From: Winogradskyella vidalii
Lineage (GTDB): Bacteria; Bacteroidota; Bacteroidia; Flavobacteriales; Flavobacteriaceae
Assembly: GCF_013403955.1 (NCBI RefSeq)
Contig: NZ_JABFDG010000001.1
Span: forward strand, 1,528,406-1,592,405
Length of the DNA stretch: 64,000 bases
Direction of reading: 5' to 3'
The notes under the pieces were generated by a model that was given only the letters and a program-made list of their open reading frames with translations, was not told the origin of the DNA and did no database searches. Position numbers and translations under genes: made by a program. Shown piece by piece: positions 47,403 to 55,201 of this stretch. How positions within the stretch are numbered: the first letter of the stretch is position 1; each line of letters opens with the position of its first letter.

Positions 47403-48738
47403 ACTAATTTATATACTCACAATACTAACCCATTTTTTGAGTTGTTCCTCTGATTCTAATATCAATGGAGACAACTTAGGTAGTGATGATGATGATGGAG
47501 GGGAAAATCAAAATACAATAATTGCACTTTCAGAATTTAATAGAAATTATAATTCTATAGAAAGTAATTCCATGGTAAAAGATCGTAATTTTTATTGGGC
47601 TACCCTAGTTGAAAACAATGCAATAATTAATAATTTAATTAAGGATGATGTTGAGTTGTCGGTTTATCTAGAAACGGCGAAGCAAAGGTTAAGCAATATA
47701 GCGAGTCAAAATAATGTTACATCACTACAATATGCCAATGCATTAAAGTTCTCAAATAATGAGATTATAGCTATTTCTACAGCTATTAAAAATGTGGCTG
47801 AAACTAATGCACCCTCATTTATTAATTTCAGTAATTCACATATTGGTCCCGCAGGTGTATTTAATCAATTTGCTGAGATTACGGAAGTTGATAGACTGCA
47901 ACAATTAATTGTAGAAGAAATGTTGCAAGGTATAAATCAAATTATAGATACCTACGTAGCAGGAATAGACCCTGCTTATCCAGATTTAGATCGCGTTAGC
48001 TATGATGTAAATAGTTCACAGTATAGATTACTCTTAAAGAATTTAGTTTCAGATCTAAATACTAATACTAATCAAATGGAATTGTTTTATCAGCCATTCT
48101 TAGATTTTGCTCTAGGCGCTTTGGAAATTAATAACAGAGATGAGGCGGCGCGTTTTATGCCTTTAAAGTTAGGTGAGAATGCAGCAACTTATCAAAATAT
48201 TCAAAATATTGATTGGAATGATTATCAATATTCTATGATTGTTGTGTTAGGAGATGCACCTAACTCCTCTGGTGATTTACCAAATATTAGTATTGGTGGT
48301 ATGTTACGTTCTGATCATGGTGTTGATTTGCTTAACCAGGGCCTAGCTCCATTAATTGTTTTTACTGGTGCCAACGTTGCACCTTTTCAATCAGAATTTC
48401 ATGAAGCTACTGAAATGAAAAGTTATATTATGGATAACTATAATATTTCTGAAAATAAGATTTTAGTGGATCCACATGCTCGACATACAACTACTAATAT
48501 GCGTAATGTAGGTCGGTTTATTTATAAATATGGAATTCCAATTGATAAAAAAGCCATAGTCAGCACTTCTACATCTCAAAGTAGTTATTTGTCTTCTAGT
48601 GGATTTTTAACAAGATGCACAACTCAAATGGGCCATATACCTATGACTTTACATAATCGTTTATCTGATTTCGATATAGAATTTACGCCAAAAATTGAAG
48701 TATTACACTTAGACTCATCTGATCCTTTAGATCCTTAA
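47389..48738 (+). CDS. Lipoprotein with C-terminal YdcF/ElyC-like (DUF218) domain
   Basis: A 449-residue protein. The N-terminus is a lipobox signal (THFLSCSSDSN) followed by an Asp/Gly-rich linker, a helical region (residues 45-275) that I do not recognise, and a DUF218 domain from about residue 280: SMIVVLGDAPNSSGD, RSDHGVDLLNQGLAPLIVF, TGANVAPFQSEFHEATEMK and DPHARHTTTNMRNVGRF. DUF218 proteins (YdcF, SanA, ElyC) bind nucleotide-like ligands or act on envelope lipid carriers; the reaction is unsettled. Overlap with the SusD gene puts it inside the uptake system. Confidence 0.8.
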   Translation: MKAIRLIYILTILTHFLSCSSDSNINGDNLGSDDDDGGENQNTIIALSEFNRNYNSIESNSMVKDRNFYWATLVENNAIINNLIKDDVELSVYLETAKQRLSNIASQNNVTSLQYANALKFSNNEIIAISTAIKNVAETNAPSFINFSNSHIGPAGVFNQFAEITEVDRLQQLIVEEMLQGINQIIDTYVAGIDPAYPDLDRVSYDVNSSQYRLLLKNLVSDLNTNTNQMELFYQPFLDFALGALEINNRDEAARFMPLKLGENAATYQNIQNIDWNDYQYSMIVVLGDAPNSSGDLPNISIGGMLRSDHGVDLLNQGLAPLIVFTGANVAPFQSEFHEATEMKSYIMDNYNISENKILVDPHARHTTTNMRNVGRFIYKYGIPIDKKAIVSTSTSQSSYLSSSGFLTRCTTQMGHIPMTLHNRLSDFDIEFTPKIEVLHLDSSDPLDP

Positions 48739-48749
48739 ATAATAGTAAA

Positions 48750-50669
48750 ATGAAAAAAATAAACTTAGTATATATTAAATTATTAGTATTAATAGTCTTG
48801 TTTTCTGCATGTGAAAACGATGATTTACCTAAAGCAAATTTTGACCTTGATTCTGTAACGGTATTTTCTGGTGAGGTCGCTCATGAAAAAGCAAGTCTAA
48901 TATGGCAAGTGCCATCAGGAAATTCATCTCCAGAAAACTACTTATTAAATTGGACTCCTGATGGAGAACAAACTATTCTTGATGCAGCTACGACCACTTA
49001 TGAAGTATCTAATCTAATTAATGGAACAAATTATAGCTTTAGTATTCAAGCGGACTATGGGAGTAGCGGTGTATCTGGTCAGAATGAAATTGAACTTGAA
49101 CCCCAGGACCAATTAAACTTTATAATATTACCTGGTAATGAGTTGGCAATAGCATCATGGAACACACCTAATAGAAATGATATTATTGGGTATAAATTGT
49201 CTTGGTCTCCGAATGGACAAACGATTGAAATACCTTCTGGAACAAACACTTATCAAATTTTAGGCTTAACTAATGATGTTGAATATAGCTTTGATTTTCA
49301 AATTGATTATTCAGGAGGAAATAGTTCAAATGAGGTTCGAGATGTTATTACTCCTGGAGAAATATCAGCTTTTTTATTAAGTGTTGAGTCCCCTATGGCT
49401 AGTGAGTTAGTTGGCTTTACATATAATCCTGCATACTTGCCAGGAAGCACTGCAGCTTCTTGGAATTATGATTTCGGAGATGGTAATACTAGTACAGAAC
49501 AAAATCCAACACACACATACTCTACACCAGGAATTTATAATGTAGTTGTTCAAATAACTGATGAACAAGGCACAATTTTTAATGATTCACGAGAAGTTTT
49601 TGTTTGGGGAGAAAAATGGGAATATGATCTAGGAAATCAAATTAAGCCGCAGTCTCCAGCTATCGCAGATGATGGTACGATTTATATCGGATCGGAGGAT
49701 AATACAAACTTTCATGCCATTAATCCTGATGGTACATTAAAATGGATATATTCCCAACTAGGAGACAATGTATATTCATCAGCAGCTGTGGGTAATGATG
49801 GTACTATTTATGTAGGTTCAAAAGACAATAATTTGCATGCCATTAATCCAGATGGCACACAAAATTGGATATTTGATATAGGTGGGGATGCAATTTATGC
49901 AACACCTTCAATTGCTTCAGATGGAACAATATATATTGGATCCGATAGTGACAATTTATTTGCGATCAATCCAGACGGAACACAAAAATGGGTGTTTAAC
50001 ACGGCAGATAGTAATATTCGTTCTACGCCAGGAATCGCACAAGACGGTACAGTTTATATAACGTCTGATGATGACAATCTATATGCACTTGACCCAGGTA
50101 ATGGATCTGTAGTATGGTCGTTCCCTATTGATGGAAATGCACAAAGTGGCATTGCAATCGATTCTGATGGCACCGTTATCGTTGGAGTAGACCAAGGAGG
50201 TAGTGCTGGAGCCATTTATGCTGTAAACCCCGATGGTACTGAAAAATGGAGTGTCCCTGTTTTAGGCAGAATTTCGGTATGTGCGCCAGCAATTGCCAGT
50301 GGAAGAGTATATGTCGGTACTAAAGAAGGTAATAATTTATTAGCATTGGATGCTTCCAACGGAATGCAAGTATGGTCGTTTGATACTCCTGGAGCCATAA
50401 TAAACTCTTCACCAGCAATAGATGTAAATGGTGTGATATATTTTGGATCATGGGATAATCACGTATATGCTGTTAACCCAGATGGTACTCTAAAATATAA
50501 ATTCTTAACAGGAGGAGATGTTTGGTCTTCACCAGCAATTGGATCTGATGGTACAATATATGTTGGCGGTTACGACAATAAGTTGCATGCCTTGGAAATG
50601 TTTTCAGAAGGCTTGGCTAATGATGTTTGGCCAATGTTTGGTAAAAACCCAAAACATACTGGTAGATAG
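48750..50669 (+). CDS. FN3-PKD-PQQ-like beta-propeller lipoprotein
   Basis: A 639-residue secreted lipoprotein (lipobox VLFSACEND). Two fibronectin-III-like domains (residues 30-200, WQVPSGNSSPENYLLNW and SWNTPNRNDIIGYKLSW) precede a PKD domain (WNYDFGDGNTSTEQNPTHTY) and then a beta-propeller of about eight blades with repeats of the form DGTIYIGS-DNLHAINPDGT-KW. It looks like a surface glycan- or polymer-binding partner of SusD, the place filled by SusE/F in starch systems; binding is inferred. It lies 11 bp after the DUF218 gene. No quinone-binding residues typical of dehydrogenases were recognised. Confidence 0.88.
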   Translation: MKKINLVYIKLLVLIVLFSACENDDLPKANFDLDSVTVFSGEVAHEKASLIWQVPSGNSSPENYLLNWTPDGEQTILDAATTTYEVSNLINGTNYSFSIQADYGSSGVSGQNEIELEPQDQLNFIILPGNELAIASWNTPNRNDIIGYKLSWSPNGQTIEIPSGTNTYQILGLTNDVEYSFDFQIDYSGGNSSNEVRDVITPGEISAFLLSVESPMASELVGFTYNPAYLPGSTAASWNYDFGDGNTSTEQNPTHTYSTPGIYNVVVQITDEQGTIFNDSREVFVWGEKWEYDLGNQIKPQSPAIADDGTIYIGSEDNTNFHAINPDGTLKWIYSQLGDNVYSSAAVGNDGTIYVGSKDNNLHAINPDGTQNWIFDIGGDAIYATPSIASDGTIYIGSDSDNLFAINPDGTQKWVFNTADSNIRSTPGIAQDGTVYITSDDDNLYALDPGNGSVVWSFPIDGNAQSGIAIDSDGTVIVGVDQGGSAGAIYAVNPDGTEKWSVPVLGRISVCAPAIASGRVYVGTKEGNNLLALDASNGMQVWSFDTPGAIINSSPAIDVNGVIYFGSWDNHVYAVNPDGTLKYKFLTGGDVWSSPAIGSDGTIYVGGYDNKLHALEMFSEGLANDVWPMFGKNPKHTGR

Positions 50670-50844
50670 AAAACAATATGCAACATTTGATTGTCCTGTG
50701 TTAAAAAAATTTTCATAGCATGAATTTCACGATTCACGTTAAATTAAAACGCTTTTGGTATACATTAGTTCTTCGTTTTACTAGTGTAAAATATAGTTTA
50801 AAAAAAGATAATACCATATTAATTAATCTTTAAACGTTTTAATT

Positions 50845-50990
50845 ATGAAAAAAATCACATTATTATTTTGTCTAATGTTAGTTCAGGTTTCTTTTGGACA
50901 GACTAATAATTGGTTCTATAAATCTATAAAGGCATTTTATATGTAGGTTCTTTTGACAATAATTTTAATAATACTGTAGATTTTGAATTC
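50845..50990 (+). pseudogene. Truncated secreted-protein remnant
   Basis: An ATG at 50845 starts a 33-codon frame with a signal peptide (MKKITLLFCLMLVQVSFGQ) and stops at 50944. Shifting one base gives KGILYVGSFDNN, like the blades of the upstream propeller. This seems to be the stub of a second propeller gene after deletion and frameshift. The gap 50670-50844 holds nothing else. Confidence 0.55.
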
Positions 50991-51875
50991 ATGACGAAAA
51001 GATATTATACACTTCTACTATTACTGTGTTTTATTTCATGTAAAGAGAAAAAGAGTAAATTAATTGCGTGCGGTAGTGATAAGGTAATTATAATAGATAT
51101 TGAAGATTCTTTAGTAGAAGCAAAAATCATTTGGCAATGGCAACCTGCAGACGCAATAAGTTTACCGTTAGTATATCAAGAAAATAATTTTAAAAAAATT
51201 GATGAATGTAAGCCATCATATGATGGCAAAAATATTATGATTACTTCTAGTACTGGTGGTATTGCTATTATAAACAAACAAAGTAAGGATGTAATATTTT
51301 ATGCCAAAATCGGAAATCCTCATTCTATTGAACAATTACCAAATGATATAATAGCTGTTGCAGCATCTAATAATAAAGATGGTAATTGTATTGCGTTTTA
51401 CAATAAGCATAATGTCGAAAACAGCCCTTTTCTTAAAGATAGTTTGTATGGTGGTCACGGACTCGTTTGGGAAAAAAACAACAAATTACTTTATGCTCTT
51501 GGATCAAATGAACTAAGAGCATATAAACTAATCAATTGGTCATCAGAATCAAGAAGAGTTCAACTTCAAGAACAATGGGCTTTGCCAGATACTGGCGGTC
51601 ATGATTTAGTAAATTTTAATCAGAGAGACTTATTGATAACAACAAATAACAATATTTGGAGATTTAACAAAACGTTAGAAAATTTCGAAGTTTTTCGGCC
51701 TTTAGAAGGTGTTAAGGATATTAAAGGAATTAGTATAACCGAAAATGATAAAATTGCATATGTAAAAGCGGAAGAAAAATGGTGGTCACATCATATTTAT
51801 ATAACCAACCCTAATAATAAACTTTCAATTCCAGACGTAAATCTATACAAGGTGAGATGGTGGAATTTTGAATAA
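50991..51875 (+). CDS. DUF6528-like beta-propeller lipoprotein
   Basis: A 294-residue lipoprotein (LLLCFISCKEKKS). Beta-propeller-like repeats follow: KLIACGSDKVIIIDIEDS, KNIMITSSTGGIAIINKQ, NSPFLKDSLYGGHGLVW and PDTGGHDLVNFNQRDLLIT. The conserved GGHGLVW and GGHDLV motifs with histidines fit the DUF6528 group known from Bacteroidota sugar loci. No enzymatic function is established to my knowledge. The gene is 26 bp upstream of the phosphodiesterase and probably cotranscribed. Confidence 0.72.
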   Translation: MTKRYYTLLLLLCFISCKEKKSKLIACGSDKVIIIDIEDSLVEAKIIWQWQPADAISLPLVYQENNFKKIDECKPSYDGKNIMITSSTGGIAIINKQSKDVIFYAKIGNPHSIEQLPNDIIAVAASNNKDGNCIAFYNKHNVENSPFLKDSLYGGHGLVWEKNNKLLYALGSNELRAYKLINWSSESRRVQLQEQWALPDTGGHDLVNFNQRDLLITTNNNIWRFNKTLENFEVFRPLEGVKDIKGISITENDKIAYVKAEEKWWSHHIYITNPNNKLSIPDVNLYKVRWWNFE

Positions 51876-51901
51876 GAATTAACATTTTAATAATTAATTT
51901 A

Positions 51902-52855
51902 ATGAAAAATATAATATTTATATCAGTCTGTTTTATTCTTTTTTTCTTTTCATGTAAAGAGGCACCAGCAATTTCAACTGTTAGTGACTCAGTAAAAGAT
52001 TCTGATTCAAAAAGCAATCGGATAGAAGACTTATTGGTCAATTTAAGTAATCCTACAAGTAATAAAATAATGGTCATTTCTCATAGAGGTGATTGGAGAA
52101 ATGCTCCTGAAAACTCAATTCAAGCAATTCAGAATTGTATAGAAATGGGAGTGGATATGGTAGAAATAGATATTCATAGAACAAAAGATAATCAGCTAGT
52201 GGTTATACATGATTCCAAATTAGATAGAACTACCACAGGAAAAGGCCCTGTAAAGGAGTGGACTTTAGATTCACTTAGGACTTTAAGACTAAAAAACGGG
52301 ACTGGCAGACCAACACATCATAAAATTCCAACATTACGCGAAGCTTTATTGACAGCTAAAGGTAAAATCCTTATCAATTTAGACAAATGCTATGATTATT
52401 TTGATGAAGCTTATAAAATAATAGATGAAACAGGGACTTCTAAACAAGTTGTAATAAAAGGTTATAATAAATCGGTAGAAGATGTACAAAGGGATTTTGG
52501 AAGTAAATTAGATTCTATAATTTTTATGCCAATTATACATTTAGACAAGCAAAATAACGCAAGATCTATTCTATTGGAATATCAAAGTAAAATTAAACCA
52601 CTTGCTTTCGAAATCGTATTCTCTCGGGATACCTCTTCAGTAATTAATCAGTTTTCTAAAATTAAAAATAATGGAAGTAAAGTTTGGGTGAATTCACTTT
52701 GGAAAAGCTTAAATTCTGGTTATGAGGATGATGTAGCCCTTGTTAATACGGATAGTATTTATGGTTGGTATGTAGATAAAGGGGTCAATATGATACAAAC
52801 AGACAGACCAGAATTATTACTAAAATATTTACGAGAAAATAAACTCCACGATTAA
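51902..52855 (+). CDS. Glycerophosphodiester phosphodiesterase lipoprotein
   Basis: A 317-residue enzyme with a lipobox (LFFFSCKEAP), so it works at the envelope. The GDPD TIM barrel shows the catalytic HRGDWRNAPENS, VDMVEIDIHRTKDNQLVVIHD and LDRTTTGKGPVKEWTLDSL; metal-binding Glu and Asp are in EIDIH. These enzymes hydrolyse glycerophosphodiesters to sn-glycerol-3-phosphate and an alcohol. It probably delivers a phosphorylated product to the next gene's transporter. A terminator-like hairpin lies 35 bp after the stop codon. Confidence 0.9.
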   Translation: MKNIIFISVCFILFFFSCKEAPAISTVSDSVKDSDSKSNRIEDLLVNLSNPTSNKIMVISHRGDWRNAPENSIQAIQNCIEMGVDMVEIDIHRTKDNQLVVIHDSKLDRTTTGKGPVKEWTLDSLRTLRLKNGTGRPTHHKIPTLREALLTAKGKILINLDKCYDYFDEAYKIIDETGTSKQVVIKGYNKSVEDVQRDFGSKLDSIIFMPIIHLDKQNNARSILLEYQSKIKPLAFEIVFSRDTSSVINQFSKIKNNGSKVWVNSLWKSLNSGYEDDVALVNTDSIYGWYVDKGVNMIQTDRPELLLKYLRENKLHD

Positions 52856-52890
52856 TCTCATATTTATTATTGAGTTTAGTGAGATGAAAT

Positions 52891-52922
52891 AGCGCAGTGT
52901 TATTTAATTGCTGCGCTTTTTC
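52891..52922 (+). terminator. Hairpin after the phosphodiesterase gene
   Basis: AGCGCAG (52891-52897) pairs with CTGCGCT (52911-52917), followed by a T run. It could end the SusCD operon or attenuate reading into the transporter gene 29 bp further on. Confidence 0.7.
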
Positions 52923-52950
52923 TAATAATTAGTTAATCATTTTTAATACC

Positions 52951-54255
52951 ATGATGCATTATTTTAAAAAATCGCTTCCTAAAACAATAACTTTAGGGGA
53001 TAAGCAACAAAAAGCTTATTATAAAAAGTTGAAATGGCAAGTGTTTATTTCAGCTACATTGGGCTATGGTCTATATTATGTTTGTAGATTAAGCTTAAAT
53101 GTGGTTAAAAAACCTATAGTGGATACTGGTATTTTAACAGAATCAGAATTAGGAATTATTGGTTCAGCTCTATTTTTCTCATATGCTATTGGTAAATTAT
53201 CAAATGGCTTTTTAGCAGATCATAGTAACATTAAACGCTTTATGGCCTTAGGTCTTTTAGTATCTGCTTTAGCTAATTTAGTAATGGGTTTCACTAGTAC
53301 TTTTTTGTTTTTTGTAATCTTCTGGGGGATAAATGGTTGGGTGCAATCCATGGGAGCACCTTCATGTGTAGTGTCACTCTCTAGATGGTATAAAGATAAA
53401 GAACGTGGAAGTTTTTATGGGTTTTGGAGTACTAGCCATAATATTGGAGAGGCTTTAACCTATATATTAACCGCAGTAGTAGTTTCTTATTTTGGATGGG
53501 AATGGGGTTTTAGAGCTGCGGCTATAGTTGGGTTGTTGGGGGCTTTAATTATTTCTTTGTTTTTTCATGACACCCCAGAAAGTAAAGGACTACCGCCAGT
53601 AAATGAAGATTTTAGAAAAGAAAAAAAATCTACGTGGGATGAGCAGAAAGCCGCTTTGAAAAACCCTTATGTTTGGATATTAGCTTTGGCAAGTGGTTTT
53701 ATGTATATATCAAGATATGCAGTAAATAGTTGGGGGCCTTATTATTTTGAAGCAGCTAAAGGATATACATTAACTGAAGCGAATAGTTTAGTAGCCATAA
53801 GTGCAGTTTGTGGTATTCTCGGAACAGCATCGTCAGGCTTTATTTCAGATAAGTTTTTTAAAGGGAGAAGAAATATGCCAGCATTAGTTTTTGGGTTAAT
53901 GAATGTGTTTGCTTTGTCACTTTTTCTATTAGGTCCAAAAAATATATGGTGGTTAGATGCTTTAAGTATGGTCATATTTGGTTTGGCTATAGGGGCGTTA
54001 ATTTGTTATTTAGGCGGTTTAATGGCAGTAGATATAGTCTCAAAAAAAGCATCAGGAGCTGCTTTGGGTATCGTTGGAGTTATGAGTTATGCAGCAGCAG
54101 GAATACAAGATATAGCAAGTGGATATTTGATAGAAAATAACAAGTCAGTAGTAAACGGAGAAACGTTATATAATTTTGACTCCATTAGTATTTTTTGGAT
54201 CGGAGCAGCTATATTTTCGTTTCTATTTGCTTTGCTGACTTGGAAAAAGACATGA
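52951..54255 (+). CDS. OPA-family MFS transporter (GlpT/UhpT-like)
   Basis: A 434-residue inner-membrane carrier with 12 predicted helices. The GlpT/UhpT group is recognised from GLYYVCRLSLNVVKKPIVDTG-type N-terminus (YGLYYVCRLSLNVVKK), YAIGKLSNGFLADHSN, GWVQSMGAPSCVVSLSRWY and SWGPYYFEAAKGYTLTEA. The family exchanges organophosphates such as glycerol-3-phosphate for inorganic phosphate. Placement after a glycerophosphodiesterase fits import of the released phosphate ester. ATG start at 52951; a second ATG follows at once. Confidence 0.88.
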   Translation: MMHYFKKSLPKTITLGDKQQKAYYKKLKWQVFISATLGYGLYYVCRLSLNVVKKPIVDTGILTESELGIIGSALFFSYAIGKLSNGFLADHSNIKRFMALGLLVSALANLVMGFTSTFLFFVIFWGINGWVQSMGAPSCVVSLSRWYKDKERGSFYGFWSTSHNIGEALTYILTAVVVSYFGWEWGFRAAAIVGLLGALIISLFFHDTPESKGLPPVNEDFRKEKKSTWDEQKAALKNPYVWILALASGFMYISRYAVNSWGPYYFEAAKGYTLTEANSLVAISAVCGILGTASSGFISDKFFKGRRNMPALVFGLMNVFALSLFLLGPKNIWWLDALSMVIFGLAIGALICYLGGLMAVDIVSKKASGAALGIVGVMSYAAAGIQDIASGYLIENNKSVVNGETLYNFDSISIFWIGAAIFSFLFALLTWKKT

Positions 54256-54984
54256 AATCAAAACGATTAAAATTAATTATGTGCAATTATTAACTTTTAT
54301 CGGTTTTATATTATTGGTAGCAATAATTTCTTATATAGCTACAAGAGAAACAGAAAATGTTAATCGTAATTATAATCTCAACTTTGATACACGAATTACT
54401 ACAAGAGAGTGCGAAGTCACAAAAATTAGGGAGACGTTTTCTTCAGATTAGAAAAAGGAGAATTTATTACATTCGCAGACGGAAAGGACAGGTACGTACA
54501 GTTCAAACTTCCTAAAATCGAAAAACGATTACCAATCAAAATTTATGGCTCTTCTGATGCCGATTTACAAGCCAATTTTTGATAGAATCTATAAAAGGGA
54601 GAAATCAATATTTGAATAATAACGTCAAATATATGTCGTTAAAAGACTGTATGTTATTCGTGTTTATTTTTGAAATGTCGCTTATTTATGCGAAAAAGAT
54701 CATATTTGTTGTTAATAAACGACAATATGAATTATAAGAAAGCAATATCTATCCCTAAGTCTTAAAAGGATACTTGTTGGATTTGGTAAAAATATTAAGT
54801 TTGTGAGAAAACGCAGATAGCTAACTAACGAGTAGCTTAAAGAACGTGAGGGTATTCATCACGCTGGCTTTTATCGTGTAGAGAAAGAACATCCAACTGA
54901 TATAATCATTATTTACCTTAACTTGCTGAATGTACGTCAACCAATACGATTATGTTTTAAACACAAAAAAGGCTTAACATTACT
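54256..54984 (+). pseudogene. Gene remnants including an SSS symporter N-terminus
   Basis: From 54281 the frame reads QLLTFIGFILLVAIISY, the same start as the symporter at 35903 (QILTFLGFTVLVAIISY), and is lost after about 25 codons. From about 54438 another open piece gives RLEKGEFITFADGKDRYVQF and KRLPIKIYGSSDADLQANF with a stop. Near 54848 a third gives EREGIHHAGFYRVEKEHPTD. I do not recognise the last two. No intact gene is present; this looks like deletion scars at the island boundary. Confidence 0.6.
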
Positions 54985-54998
54985 GTTAAGGCTTTTTG

Positions 54999-55040
54999 TG
55001 ATCGCACTAGAATTCGAACCTAGAACCACCTGCTTAAAAG
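54999..55040 (-). pseudogene. Second, altered tRNA 3' fragment
   Basis: The same tRNA half as at 29615 with four changes, all G to A on the plus strand. The T arm still pairs with one wobble, but the anticodon loop becomes CTTTTAA, a UUU anticodon. It may be a decayed attachment site, or one that came from another tRNA gene. Confidence 0.7.
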
Positions 55041-55143
55041 GCCAAAAAAGCGACTATTTTCAAAAGTAATATTATTTATAAATAGTTGATTTTGTTCGGT
55101 TTAGTTAATTTTGAGGTTGTTTGATATGAATTGTACTCAAACA

Positions 55144-55165
55144 AAAGTGTGCGTAAAGTGTGCGT
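55144..55165 (+). repeat. Two tandem 11-bp repeats upstream of integrase 2
   Basis: AAAGTGTGCGT twice in tandem, as at 29760-29781, 36 bp before the integrase ATG. Confidence 0.7.
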
Positions 55166-55201
55166 AATTTTTGCTAACTTTATATCTAAAATTACTGAGA
55201 A

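Noticed and set aside
48750..50669. Quinoprotein alcohol dehydrogenase
   Set aside because: The propeller repeats resemble PQQ-enzyme blades, but FN3 and PKD domains, the lipobox and the SusCD setting point to a binding protein, and no catalytic Asp/Glu or Cys pair was recognised.
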